NCBI GenBank assembly: GCA_023078685.1
Contig: JALGAS010000012.1
Span: 992,001 to 1,056,000, forward strand
Direction of reading: 5' to 3'
DNA length: 64,000 nucleotides
Source: Neopestalotiopsis rosae
Lineage: Eukaryota > Ascomycota > Sordariomycetes > Amphisphaeriales > Sporocadaceae
Part shown: in pieces, positions 48,920-61,118 of the stretch
Layout: each line of letters begins with the position of its first letter
Numbering within the stretch: the stretch's first letter is position 1
The notes under the pieces: generated by a model
What the model was told of the DNA's origin: nothing
Seen by the model: the letters and a program-made list of their open reading frames with translations, nothing else
Database searches by the model: none
Program-made: the position numbers and the translations under genes

Positions 48920-48950
<31 letters not shown>
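48920..48950. repeat. Poly(dA) tract of 31 bases
   Basis: An uninterrupted run of A, preceded by AGGAGGGGC and followed by GCTTC. It sits about 225 bases upstream of the aminopeptidase ATG, a position where poly(dA:dT) tracts often exclude nucleosomes. Exact length may be uncertain in the assembly. Confidence 0.9.
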
Positions 48951-48953
<3 letters not shown>

Positions 48954-49111
48954 TCATTCCCACACCGTTGGAGATGTACAGTAGGTTCTAGGGGTTGGAC
49001 GAGGGCCGCGCTCGAGTGCTTGCAAGCTTGTACCACTACATGTACCCCGCGCACTTGCAGCACGAGTCCAGGCGGGGAAGGTCGCAGCTGATGTCGCTAA
49101 AATAATAATTT

Positions 49112-49127
49112 GTAGCTACGTAGCTAC
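49112..49127. promoter_or_regulatory. 16-bp perfect palindrome upstream of aminopeptidase
   Basis: GTAGCTACGTAGCTAC, at once a perfect palindrome and a tandem repeat of GTAGCTAC, 48 bases before ATG 49176. Candidate binding site for a dimeric regulator or a short hairpin in the leader; no factor assigned. Confidence 0.45.
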
Positions 49128-49175
49128 CGCATACCACCCGGCGCCTCGGATATCTTTGCATTTGATATATTCCTC

Positions 49176-50910
49176 ATGTCATCCACGTCTACTCGGATCT
49201 GTGGGACTTTTTTGCGTGCAACCACAACACCAAACATCTGCAGATCGACCCGCAGTGTCCATTCTTTATTGCCTTTCCACCATCGGCCTATCAAGTCCCG
49301 ACCTCTCTCTAGATCAGCTTCGTTCCTAGCAGCTCGTTACCCTCTAGCACCAATGGCGATCGATGTTGATACCGTGCTGAAGGGCAAATACCCCGCCAAA
49401 GCCCATGCCAAGCGTGTTGTCGAGTACATTCGAACCCAAATACCGGACGCAAACGGCGTCATCTACCTCGAAGGCCGATCAGATGCACTCCTTGAAGACT
49501 CGGACGAGCCGGTGCCTTTCCGACAGCGCCGAGCTTTCATGTACCTGTCTGGTATCGACTTGCCTGACTGCTACTTGATCTACGACATTTCGAAAGAGCA
49601 CTTGACGCTCTTCATTCCTCCTGTCGATCCAGAGTCAGTAATATGGGCTGGTTTGCCGCTGACGCCCGAGGAGGCTCTTGCCAAATACGATGTCGACACT
49701 GTGCTACCCAGCACTGAGCTGAATGCCACATTGGCCAAGCTGGGCAGCGAGACAAAGGGCAAGAACAGCAATGTGTTTGCAATCGCGGGACGCGTTGCGG
49801 ATCATGTCACTTTTCTCGAGTTCGACAACAAGAATCTGACCATCTTGGGGGAAGCGATTGACGAGTGCCGCGTGATCAAGGACGAGTTCGAGATTGCCTT
49901 GATACGAAAGGCCAATATCATCAGTGGTGCTGCACACAAGGCCGTTTTCGAGAGCGTGAAGAAGGCCAAGAATGAGTTTGAGCTGGAAGGCGTCTTTCTA
50001 GGCGAATGCAACAAGTGGGGAGCCAAGAAACAGGCATACCCGAGCATCGTTGCCAGTGGTAGAGCAGCTGCTACGCTGCACTACGTCCACAACAACCGCG
50101 AGCTTTCCATCGATGGAACGGCCAAGGACCTCTTGCTCCTTGATGCTGGCGCCGAGTGGGACTGTTACAGTGCTGATATTGTACGTTTGATTGTGGACGT
50201 GTAGAACCCGTTACTAACCGACTGCACAGACAAGAACGTTTCCAATCTCTGGCAAGTTTACGCAAAAGTCTCGAGCCATCTATGATATTGTTCTCAAGAT
50301 GCAGCATGACTGTATCGCAATGTTGAAGGAGGGTGTTTCTTGGGACGATGTTCATCTGCTCGCCCACAAGATTGCCATTGATGGACTCTTGTCGTTGGGT
50401 GTCTTGAAGGGAGACAAGGAGGAAATACTGAAAGCACGAACCAGCGCAGCATTCTTGCCACATGGATTGGGACATTACCTTGGAATGGATACCCACGATA
50501 CCGGAGGTCATCCCAATTACTCTGACCCGGATCCCCTGTTCCGCTACCTGCGTGTGAGAAGAAATCTGCCCGCCGGAAGTGTCATCACCGTGGAGCCTGG
50601 CGTAAGTGCGACGAAAAGCCGTTCTGAAAATAGGAGCTGACGTGGACTAGATCTACTTTTGCGACTTCATCATTCGACCCTACCTCAAGGATCCGAAGCA
50701 TTCGCAGTTCATTGATGAAAAGGTTCTGGATGGATACTGGGACGTTGGTGGCGTTCGGTGAGTCGATCGAGATTTGCGCATGTTTTGCGATCTTACTAAC
50801 GATAGAACAGCATTGAGGACAACATTCTAATTACCAAGGATGGATCCGTAAATTTGACGGACGTGGTCAAAGATCCCGTCGAATTGGAGAACATCATTCA
50901 ACACAGCTAA
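49176..50910 (+). CDS. pepP: Xaa-Pro aminopeptidase PEPP (M24B), probably dual-targeted
   Basis: Predicted 527 residues, four exons: 49176-50180, 50230-50601, 50651-50757, 50811-50910. A metallopeptidase removing N-terminal residues before proline. The N-terminal AMP_N domain is followed by the pita-bread catalytic domain. Metal ligands are in [20 protein letters not shown] (two Asp), [13 protein letters not shown] (His), TVEPG (Glu) and GGVRIEDN (Glu). The first 59 residues are Arg/Ser/Thr-rich without acids ([20 protein letters not shown]), like a mitochondrial presequence. The second in-frame ATG at 49353 ([16 protein letters not shown]) matches the usual start of cytosolic family members. 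Both isoforms from alternative starts is inference. Confidence 0.92.
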
Positions 50911-51884
50911 GATCTCGAGATGAAACTCCGCCGCCAAATACAATTGGCTTCTCTAGCACAATATGTAGTAACAGTTTTTACGTTTGGCTGGATAGTCAAA
51001 GTGGATTAAACATTCGTATTGCAGACTATCAAAGACTGCCAGTTGACCATGTCCAATTTCTGATTGTCATGGTCGCGGTTGTACTCCATAACATTCGCAG
51101 CACGGTTTTTGGTGCAATACCCATTCTATCTACGCACCCTTCTGCCAAACACTCCTCATATACGCAGAAGCGTTGCGATTTGGCCAGCTGCCTATCTGGA
51201 TACTTTGCGTACTTGCATAGGCCGCCCATTTTTGGTGCGTGAGCACATTGAGTGATGATTGTTAGGGCTACATGCTCGCGACAAGGATAGTAGACGTATC
51301 TTATTCGGCACATTTCATGAATGCTTTATAAAGCGCTCAGAACTCCTCTTGAATGAAATGAAAGAAATCTTGGTTCGGTTTTTGACGAAGCCGCCAGTGC
51401 TTCGTGGATTATTCAACCTCATTTTCTGGCAAGGAGCAAGTTGTCAGCCTAATATAAGAGCTGCGTTATTTTCTTTTATTGGCGGCATTCTTTGTTGTAA
51501 AACAAAGCTCCTCTGAAGTTTGGTCATTGCTCCCAAAAAGAACAATAAAGTCTTTGTTCGAACAAACCGTCATCGCAGAAATCGAGCGGAAGCTTTGCAA
51601 TGTGAAACTTTGGTTGGGAATGATTATAGTTGCTAGTGGCCGCCAAACCATAGCTTTAAGTGAGACCCCGGACAAGCATTATAGTATACCTTCCCGCAAT
51701 AGTATAATAGCTATGATGGGCTGTGACGTAAGGTGATGTGCGATGGCCCCGCCAAACATTGTCCAAAATATTTCTTTGCCACGGCCCAACCGAATGTCCA
51801 CCTGCGACAACTACCCTGTCAAATGAGTTTGTCTTCTTCATGCGCCTCATCGTGCTGCATCGCCGTTTCCTCTCTACGCGCATC
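50911..51884. other. Intergenic region
   Basis: About 0.97 kb between the aminopeptidase stop and the FAD oxidoreductase start, same strand. No supported gene; the end contains a possible alternative start (51840) for the downstream gene. Confidence 0.5.
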
Positions 51885-53327
51885 ATGTCGACACAAAAGG
51901 ACATTACAATCATTGGTGGAGGAATCATTGGCTGCAGCACAGCCTATTTTCTCACACGGCACCCCTCCTACTCGCCCGAGATTCATCGCATTACTCTCCT
52001 AGAGGCATCCTCTTCAAACTCGGGTGGGCGGACAGCTGACAGCATCACGGACCCTGCAATCCTAGCCGATCCCGACACGCCGTGGAAGAGAAACCCAGCA
52101 CATGATGGCATCGCGGGGGGCGCCAGTGGAAAGTCTGGTGGACTGCTTGCCTTGTGGGCGTTTCCACAGAACATAGTTCCCTTGAGTTTTCGACTCCACG
52201 ACGAATTATCCAAAGAGCATGGAGGGGACAAGAGGTGGGGATACCGGCGTTGTTTCGCCAGCCAGGTCGACTGTCGAGCACGTTTGCCGCCCGGCTTCAG
52301 CTCGGAAATCGGCACTGCTCCAGCTTCAGCCGTAGAAGGCGAGCCGTCGAAAGGTTTACACAAGGATCACAAAAAGACGACTCAGGCTCTCAAGAAAATG
52401 GGGGCACCGGAGGACCTCGACTGGTTGGATACCGAACACGCATTGAATGCTTATGACAACATGGGAACGCCTGACAACACGGCACAAGTACACCCAGAGT
52501 TATTCACAAGGAGTAGTAAGTTTACACGTGAAATTTCCTCAAGGCTCTTAGTATTTGAACTCTTACATTGACACATTCTTGCAGTGGCCCAGCTGGCAGA
52601 AGAAAAGGGAGTCAAAATTATTACTGGAGCAAGAGTGACGGCAATCCGTAAGACATCCAACGGGCAGGCGGTTGAAAGTGTGGAGTACGAAAAGGATGGA
52701 AACTCAGTGACGTTGCCAACGTCGGACTGTGTAGTTGCGGCAGGTCCTTGGACATCGCGACTTCTTCCCAATGTACCTGTGACAGCATCGCGAGCTCATA
52801 GCGTCGTCGTCCAGACGCCCAGTCCAGTTTCTGCCTATGCCCTCTTCACATCGATCATGCTTCCTTCTGGGTTCCCTACGCCGACGTCACAAAAGACGCA
52901 AGGCTCCAAAGCGGCGCAAGGCCCGCTGAAGAGGTCTCAGATGGTAGAGCCCGAGATCTATGCCCGGCCAGACGGAACGGCATACGCGTGTGGTCCCACA
53001 GATCAAATGGTTGAGCTTCCTTTGACCAACGCCGAAGTTCAAGTTGATGAAGCACGATGCGAAGACATTTTGCATCAGATTGGTGGAATCAGTGATGAGC
53101 TTGGAAAAGATGGCAAAGTTCTTGCTAAGCAGGCTTGTTATTTGCCTCAAGGCGGGCCATGGATCGGCGAGGTCGGTGGAACTCAAGGATTGATAGTGGC
53201 AGCAGGCCATACCTGCTGGGGGATCCAAAACGCGCCCGGTACCGGCAAGCTCGTCAGTGAATTGGTTCTTGATGGTGTTACCAAGAGTGCCAAGCTAGGT
53301 GGCTGTGATCCTTCTCGGGCATTATGA
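51885..53327 (+). CDS. FAD-dependent oxidoreductase, DAO fold, TDA3-like
   Basis: Predicted 457 residues, exons 51885-52515 and 52585-53327 (GTAAGT...CAG, the junction recreating a Met codon before AQLAEEKG). The N-terminal Rossmann motif is ITIIGGGIIGCSTAYFL. The conserved GGASGKSGGLLA loop, the mid-protein CVVAAGPWTS and the C-terminal GLIVAAGHTCWGIQNAPGTG close the FAD site. The pattern resembles fungal Tda3-type proteins of the D-amino-acid-oxidase fold, whose yeast member is linked to endosome-to-Golgi recycling; the reaction is unknown. ATG 51840 upstream in frame would add MRLIVLHRRFLSTRI, a short basic presequence-like stretch. The 51885 start is preferred because MSTQKDITIIGGG fits the family length. 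Confidence 0.85.
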
Positions 53328-53435
53328 CCGGAGTGGATGAGCACAGTCTGGTCAGCATGGGACGGATTGAGTAGCTAGGCCAAGTGATTGAACAATGTAT
53401 CATTATTAAAACGTGGTGGATATTCCAACCAAGTG

Positions 53436-55258
53436 CTATGAATAGAAGAGATACAGTATGTACTGCAAAAGTAAGCGCCAAGTGCTTTGGTCGTTACCCA
53501 TTCCGTTGTTCTGAAGTGGATAAAATCTAAAATATTCGCCGTCTGTGGGTGATGTTTCTGGATGAACCCAAGATTCACCCGGCATATTTTTTGCAGAGTC
53601 ATAGGTCATGTTGCTTGGTACCGTCGTCCACTGTACTGTCGCGTTCCCTTCTCGATGGGTGCTCTTCTGTGAGCCCAAGGTCTTATAATGACCATCAACC
53701 GCGAAAGCTCCTGTTTGGATGTCCATGGAATTGATGGCCCGTTCAAAGATTGCCAAAGCTGTCACAGGTTGATAGAATGGAACCATATGTCCACTCTCAT
53801 AGACTCTTGTGAAGCTAAACCTCCCCGACTGCTTGACCTGTCCATGTACGATGCCATCGGCTGTCTGCAATTCGCCGTAGCCTGCGTCGTCAAATTGGCC
53901 CGCCATTACTTCTCCAGCAAAAGCCTCAACACCAAACCAATTGCAGTCGTAATCAGCGTCGCCTGCATATATTGATACCGTAATGTTACGATCGAGAAGG
54001 AATTGAATGTTGTGAACCGTGTCAACTTCCCGTGCATCATCCCCAGTGTCTCGAAAGGTTTGGTATACTGTATGACTAAAGGTTGAAAAGTTGGTATAAG
54101 CTCCAATAGCTTGCTGTACTTCTGCCGTATTGAGGTAGTCCACGTAGAATTGAAACGGAAAAGGATCTGGGTTGAGCTCCCGGATATCGTAAACATCTCG
54201 ACTCGCTACTCGATGATACAAATCCTCAACATTCTCCATGCAGAAGTTGTCGGCTGCTACACATACTGAGTCAAGGCCACTCAGCTTGCAAGCTTTCAAT
54301 TGGTCCAGACATTGACCAGAACCGTAGAGGTTTTCGTAGAGTAAGGTTTCCATGGAGGCGTTGAAGGGAAAATAATCGTAGGTATTGCCTGGGTTGACGG
54401 TAAAGTTGTAAAAGGCTTGGAACTGAATCGCCGGATCGAACCACCCGTTTCCGACCATTAGAGTCTCTAGCTGCAGCTTGCTTGAACCAGGCAAGTTCAA
54501 GTCGTTTTGCTGCTCAATGTATGCTGCAAACACTGGTCCAAAATGCCCGCCATAGCTCTCTGTGGCTATATGTATGCCGTTATCTGAGTACTGGGGAAAT
54601 ACACCCGTGAACCCCTGAAGAGTTTTCCAAAACGCTGGAGCTGCATTCAGAGTCGAGTTGGACGTCATGCTGGGCTCTGGCATCGAGTATGTGCCACATT
54701 TTGACCCTTCAGACGTAGCCTCTGGGCAGACATTCTCCTTTAGGATCGTCAGGTCACCATCATCTTCGTGGATGGGGACTGGCTGGCTGTATGAGAACCC
54801 GACCTGGCTCGGCTGGTCGACAAATAATATATTGCTCGAATTCGTCCACGAAAAAGGGTTGCTGACAACTGCGCCAAAGTAGTCGATAGAACATGGCCCC
54901 AGTTCAGCAAAGAGGCCAGCCATGGAGCTGGAACCTGCAATGAATTAGCCGGGATCGATAGCAGCAACATCCAAGACTGACCTGGTCCTCCATTCATCCA
55001 TATTGTGAGCGGCGAGTCTTCTGGATGGCCATTGCGAGCCTCAAAAAACCACCAAAAAATATGTTGGTCATCTGCAACATCGGCGAACCCCGAATAGCTC
55101 TTCACTGTGTGGTCCAGCTCACAAATACCGTCAGGAACCTGCTTGTACCGTACCGGCACACCAGCATGCCCGACCGCTTCGACGAGGTCATCTGGGGGCG
55201 TCACGAACTGCGCAGAGGTGATGACTCCAAAGAGAAGTACTCGCAGGAGCGGGAACAT
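53436..55258 (-). CDS. Secreted serine carboxypeptidase, S10 family
   Basis: Predicted 591 residues, exons (minus) 55258-54982 and 54934-53436 (GTCAGT...CAG), joining WMNGGPG to SSSMAGLFAELGP. The signal peptide is MFPLLRVLLFGVITSAQ. The catalytic triad is Ser219 in HIATESYGGHFGP, Asp420 in YAGDADYDCNWFG and His475 in ESGHMVPFYQP. The Ser motif has Thr where GES is more general; related fungal carboxypeptidase S1-like enzymes share ATESYGG as I recall. Many N-glycosylation sequons and several Cys fit a secreted or wall enzyme. The C-terminus ends with a hydrophobic stretch (LLLQYILYLFYS), which may be a weak GPI signal or membrane tail. It removes C-terminal residues from peptides at acidic pH. 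Confidence 0.91.
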
Positions 55259-56123
55259 GGCGGACGATGCATCTGTAGTCTGATTATACAAGTCAAAGTC
55301 GGGAAACCGGCACAGAATGTTATCCTGAACGAAAAATGCCAAGAAACAGACTTTAGATAAATCGGCAGCAACCTGCAAACCCCCACGGGGATGGTTTGTC
55401 GCGATCCTCCGAGCATGTCACCTTGCAGCCAGGGATTACTTGTTTGGGAGCTGGAACGACAGGGGGAGTTTCAGATGCCAAGACCACGCGTCCTCATGGA
55501 ACCTTGTCCGGGTCTGACTTCAAAGCAGTTGACTCTTGATTTGAATACGTCTAGGTTGTTATTGAGACTTTTTCTTTCTTTTCGGAACTTGTCCTTCGGG
55601 AATGTTCTCTTGCTTATCTTGATGCTGGCGGAATAGACATGTCCTGAAGGCCCTGCCCAATTGTTGATCCGCTGTCGCAGACCCACCGGAAAGCAGATCG
55701 TCCGATGAATGAACGTCTAGGCCTTGAGCTTAAATTTGTACGGCAAACCGCCGGTTCGTTGTATGCCAAGAATAGATCTTATCCTAGGGGTGTTTCACGC
55801 CGGATGAGCGAGACTCTAACCATTCCCATGGGATTCTCCGGAGCTTGCGTATTACTGAAACCGACAGGTTTCGAGTTGCCTCAAGCGAGTCTACTTTTGT
55901 GCATTCGATAACTGATCTTCATTCACTTTTCATTCCTTCATTTGCGCGAGTTGATTCCGGTCTCATACGGCGTGATCGGCCTGGATTATTCGCTTTCCAT
56001 TGCGAGCACATTGGTGCGGCAACTGAAATCAACTCATGCATGTTAGTTCTATTGATCGATCGTCATCTTAATCGCAAAAGTTATTCTTCATTAGTCCATT
56101 ACCCAGAAACCCCAATCACTTCC
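55259..56123. other. Intergenic region
   Basis: Lies upstream of the carboxypeptidase and downstream of the permease, both on the minus strand. Short frames only; no gene recognised. Confidence 0.5.
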
Positions 56124-57755
56124 CTAGAGAGTGAAACGAAATGATGGATGGTAATCACCCATATTCTTGACTTTATCGTCAGGCAGTGCTAAGCGATCAT
56201 CCCGCTTGCCTCTAGACCGTTTTCGGTTTTCAAGCCAGAGGCCGACGAACATGGCCGTCGCAGACATGGCGCCCAACCACAGCATTCCGAGCGATACACC
56301 GTAGCCAGTCGAGTATCTGGGTGCTTCACTCGGTAAAAAGATATTTGTCCCAATTATTCCCGCAAGGTTGCCGATAGTGACTTGGAAGCCAGAACTGAAT
56401 GCGCGCTTCCAGTGTCCCGAGACGTTGTTTGATAGCCAGGCAAGAGACATGGGTGTCGCCATGTTGCCACCCAAGGACACCAAAAACAAGGCCGCGTACC
56501 TAGACTCTTGCGACAAACTGCTTTGATGCAGCAATAGGCTGTATCCGACCGTTGCCACGAGACAGCCAAACATGAGGAAGCCATAGCGGTGGCGACAACG
56601 ATCAGACAAGTATGCTGCCACAAGCATACAGACGGCAGAGACAGCATAGACGGGTATTGTGCGAACTTGTGCTTCAGAAGCCACCCAACCAAACTCATTG
56701 AGAATGGTCGGCATGAAAAAGGTGATTGCGTATCCAGTTGTGCCAATTCCCATGTAGATGAGAGAGCCTAGCCATATCTTCCAATCCATGAATATGAGCT
56801 TGTAAGCATATTTATTGAGGGTATCCATCCTTGCGCAGTCCGCACCGTCGTCTGCCAGCCGGCGCTTAAGCAAGTCTTTTTCCTCTGCATTGAGAAATCG
56901 ACATTGCTCCGGCCAATCGGCAATAAGAAAGGCTGCGATTATGGCTGCCAAAGCAGTAGCAGCACCTTCGATGATGAAGATCCATCGCCACGCCTGGTAC
57001 CCGTGTGACATGCTCAGTCGCGAAATGGCATAGGCAAGTAACTATCTCGAGTCAATTTGAAGTTGAGCAAACGAATCCAGAGAACGCTCTTACACCACCA
57101 AACGCACCACCCACCAAGGTCGAGCAGAACAGAAAGCTCATTCGTAATTGAAACTCGTGTCTTTTGTAATACATTGAAGTGAGATAAATGATTCCAGGCA
57201 AGACGCCAGCTTCCGTGGCTCCCAGAAGAAACCGAAGCGCGGCCAAAGCCTCATAGCTGTGGGTGAAACCCATACACATGTTGATGATACCCCAGGTGAA
57301 CATGAGGCCGGACAGGTATAGGGAAGGTCTTGTCTTTCGAATAAGCATATTGCTAGGAACCTCGAGTAAAATATATGGGATAAAGTAGAGCTAATGCTTG
57401 TTAGAAAGTTCAACCAAGAACTAGTTACATACAAATAACACAATGTTGAAACGATTACCACCAAGGTCAATGTCATCATCGAGCCCTTGGATTCGAGCAT
57501 TGCTGATGTTGATCCTGTCAAGAAAGGACATCATATATATGACGAATAGAATTGGGAACACATCTAACGAAGTAACGGTCAATTGCATATTCCAAAAGTG
57601 AGTGAGATTTACTCACATAGGTCAATCTTTCGAACCAATCGACCCTCGACTCTGGGGTCAATCATGTCGCTCCCAAGAGACTCAAATTCTTGTACAGATG
57701 AAGTTGTCTCTTTGCTCGCCGTTGCAGAGCTGCTCGAATACTGAATCCCTGACAT
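56124..57755 (-). CDS. MFS anion:cation symporter, Dal5/allantoate-permease-like
   Basis: Predicted 494 residues, four exons (minus): 57755-57617, 57563-57433, 57390-57094, 57041-56124. The joins give KIDLYVFPILFVIYMMSFLDRINISNARI (TM1 of this family) and VLF-LYFIPYILLEVPSNM. Further landmarks are the loop TRPSLYLSGLMFTWG, the signature RFLLGATEAGVLPG, and the second half beginning near KIWLGSLIYMGIGTTGYA. The C-terminal tail is basic. Members import organic anions such as allantoate, nicotinate, pantothenate or dipeptides; the substrate cannot be told from sequence. A short acidic N-terminus (ETTSSVQEFESLGSD) is typical. It is divergent from the second Pth11-like receptor. Confidence 0.88.
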
Positions 57756-59922
57756 TATGGTAGTTGAAGTAGGCAATCACGGCCGTGCCACAGGATCGTT
57801 GTCGATACCCAATGGACTCAATAGCCACGTGTATAGAACTGGATGCAATTGATGCAAGAGGGCAGTATGTAAAGTAGTGATGCCGTGAAACTCGCTGTTG
57901 AACAAGAAATGGGGAGGACTTTGCGGTGCTTATTAGCCACCGAGAGTGAAAATTCTTTGAGACATTTGATATCGCACATGTTTGTACAGGTCAAGGCTCG
58001 TTTGAAAACGTTTGCGAGATTGCATACATGTTTTCTTTGGTACTATAGCCCGTGGCTACGGGCACAATGAGCCAGTAGTCCACGGCAACACTGACAACGA
58101 CTGTAACCACATGGACTTGGGACAATGGTACCATGCAAATGGTACAGAGAATATCCATGGCTTCTGCGCACAGGTATACCTTATTCATGTGAACGACCAA
58201 GTATATCTGTGACACGCTTGTTGCCAGCTTGTTGCCAGCTTGTTGCGTGGTAGGCGTGAGTATAGACGGGAGGTGTATCATCAAAGCCATGTCCCACTGC
58301 GTTTAATCAAGACATGGTATGCAAAAGGACTCGGCAGAATTCGTTCGAGCCCAAGATATGCCGGCTTCTCGTTCAAATTTGCGAGTCTGGCTGCAAAACG
58401 CCAAACGGAAAAAACCTCCTTGGCTCATAGGAAGCGAATTCGCCAATTTTGCGGACTAGAAAATGGCAGATCGTCCCCATTACCAAGGCGCCGGATTTAG
58501 GTCTGAGCTTGGAGCTGCCAGTGTCCACTAGCTCCGTTGGGACGGTCGCACTTGGGGTCCAGTGTAGGTACCGTTTAGCCTCCACTAGCGAGCCTCGAAA
58601 GGTGACTACTGTCAGTTACCGTAGCGCCCAGGGACGCACTGTAGGCAAACCTGCTCCAGTGGAGAGATGCCATGTGAATGGCCACATCAACCACTTGTTC
58701 TCCGTGGCAGGCATGATACAGGAAAGCAGGCTGTTTTCTGAAGCAAATTGGATTCCGCACTCACAAGTTCATCGGCTCTTCTGGACTACTTCTGTAAAGA
58801 CGATTTCGCGACCCGTCACACAACATCTGAACAACCCCACGAATCGATCCCCTCGCGGAACATCATTTTGATACTTGCCTTGGGTATATGCAATTGCTTG
58901 CATATGCCATATGCACAACCGTTTGCCTCCCATGATTGTCCCTCGATGATCGAGTCACAGAGCGGGCAATATGTCGTACAAGATTACCTCGTTTGTGCTT
59001 GCAGAATGATTGTCTACGGATAGTCGCAGTTCGAATGATCGAACGTACAAGACCTTGACCATAGAACAATCCATGGTAGATTCATGGCTTGACGACAAGG
59101 TGTTGAAAGATGAATTCTTACGACATTTGGAATTCTCAAGCACTTTGCAGCTTGCTCTGCATTAATCCACATTGAAGGTCTCCTCCCCATAATACAGATG
59201 GTGCTGGTCATTTGCAGATGGTGCTGTTATTATGTTCCATCCGCGGTGCGTGTGCAACCATTGTCCAACTTTTCATTTCGCTTTTTATGATGAGAAGGAC
59301 TCCAATTGTTTGCTTCATGATACTCGATGCCGGCGATATACGTTTGCAGCATGCATTTGGGATCATGTGTTGCTGATGCGCGCATCTCTGAGCTATTAAG
59401 CAGATCATTTTAAACGACTTTCAATTCAGTACAACAAGGACTGTGAATCTCTAGAAAAGAGCACATTTACTTTCAAGATATCAATCGATCGATCTTTTGA
59501 CCCGATTCTAGGATTAACTCTTATTGCACGATCAGTCCTGAGCCAGTTGGTTTTTGGCAGTGGCAGTACCTACCTAGGGGTCGTACCCACCTACCGAGTC
59601 GAATAATCAGCAACCACTACTCAGGAAACTGGAATAACACGCTCACAGTCTTGAAACTTGAGACTTGGGCTGGAAAAGTGTGAGCTTGCTCTACTGGAAA
59701 ACCCACCAGCCAAATTCTTCTTAAATTCTGGCCGACTTCATTTGGAAGAAATCTAGTCGTTATCGTGCGTGGGTTTATCCGCCACTGCCATCTCAACCTT
59801 CTCCTGGACATTTAGAGCTCGGAAAGTTACTTGAGACGGACGCATAGATGTATTGAATTCGAAATCTGCAGAAGAAGAGTGCAAGGTACACCATATACGC
59901 CTACCTAGCCCACACCGACAGG
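57756..59922. other. Gene-poor divergent intergenic region
   Basis: 2.2 kb between permease (minus) and receptor (plus) starts. Numerous short frames, none convincing. Contains an 11-bp-unit minisatellite near 58216-58246. Confidence 0.55.
58216..58246. repeat. Minisatellite, 11-bp unit
   Basis: Unit CTTGTTGCCAG repeated about 2.8 times in an intergenic region. Confidence 0.85.
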
Positions 59923-61118
59923 ATGATCGACGGCGAGCGCGTGGATGACGGCAAGTCCAACGCCGACTTGATCTACATTCCCTGTGGCATCTTTCTCTTC
60001 TTCTGTCCACTGCTGGTTGGCACTCGACTGTGGTCACGCATAAGAAAGGGAGGCCACCCTGGCGCCGACGACTACACCATTCTAGCATCCTTGGTAGGTC
60101 TCACTCTCTTGATTCTGTTTATACTGAACTAAAGACCCAAGGGTTTCTCCGTCGCGACAGGAATCCTCATGTTTGTGGCATGCCACTACGGCTATGGACA
60201 ACATGGTGCCAATCTCAAGCCAGACGACAAGGCCCAGGCTCTCAAGTACTTTGTCCTCACCCAAGTCACCTACAAAGCTTCCATCAATCTCACGAAGTCC
60301 TCCATACTGCTCCTGTACATGCGCATATTCGGCAAGATCAAATGGTTTCGGTGGGTCTGCACCTGTCTCATCATCACCATTGCCATGTATTGTGCTGCAT
60401 CGCTGGTCGTTACCATTTTCCAATGCTTGCCCGTCGAACGTGCCTGGGACAAGAAGATTGAGGGGACCTGCATCGACAATGGCAAGTTCTGGTACGCGAA
60501 TGGGGGCTTTTCGATTGCGACTGACCTCTTGATTCTTCTGCTGCCCATGCCTTTGGTGTATGCACTGCAGATCCCGCGGGTCCAGAAAGCTGCACTAATC
60601 CTTGTATTCACTCTGGGAATCTTGTGGGTTATTCCCATCCACAGGCAAGCTCAACTAATGGTGAAAATAGTGTTGTCATTACGTCCTGTCTAAGACTCAC
60701 CACTCTCAACCTTCAAGCCCAAACCCCCGATCCGACGTTTGATATTGCCTCGACCATGTGGACCGTCATTGAGATGAATGTCGGCATCTTGTGTGCGTGC
60801 CTCCCACAGATACGTCCAATCATTGTCAAACTCTGCCCCAGACTCATGGCCGCCTCATATTCAAACGGACGTTCCGCTCGAGCCCCATGCGACAACGATC
60901 TGCCCAAGGTGGCCAAGGGATGTCCCCCAGGCAGCGAAGAGAGTCGTTGGGCTCATGCCCAGGGCAAAAATGGCATTCACTTGACGAACATTCGAAAGGG
61001 TGACACAAGCTCGGAGGAATACATCCTCCAGGATGATAAGACCATTCACAAGACAGTGGGCTATAGTGTCGAGTTTTCCAAGAAACGATCCAAAGACACT
61101 CTCGATTCCTGTGTCTGA
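59923..61118 (+). CDS. Pth11-like integral membrane protein without CFEM
   Basis: Predicted 366 residues, exons 59923-60093, 60142-60623, 60671-61118. A rhodopsin-like fungal membrane domain (seven hydrophobic segments): TM1 around IYIPCGIFLFFCPLLVG, then HPGADDYTILASL-GFSVATGILMFVACHYGYGQH, TKSSILLLYMRIFGK, IFQCLPVERAWD and TLGIFVVITSCLRL, with a Lys/Ser-rich cytoplasmic tail. The first acceptor uses the AG at 60140-60141 because the nearer AG breaks the frame; the second intron has donor GTGGGT. There is no signal peptide and no Cys-rich CFEM region, unlike the receptor at 2649-4439. Ligand unknown. The acidic start MIDGERVDDG is extracellular by the usual topology. Confidence 0.82.

Larger units (their letters stand above)
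48484..49175. other. Intergenic region with poly(dA) tract and palindrome
   Basis: Lies between the cyclin and the aminopeptidase, same strand. It holds a run of 31 A (48920-48950) and the 16-bp palindrome GTAGCTACGTAGCTAC (49112-49127) close to the next start codon. No gene. Confidence 0.7.
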
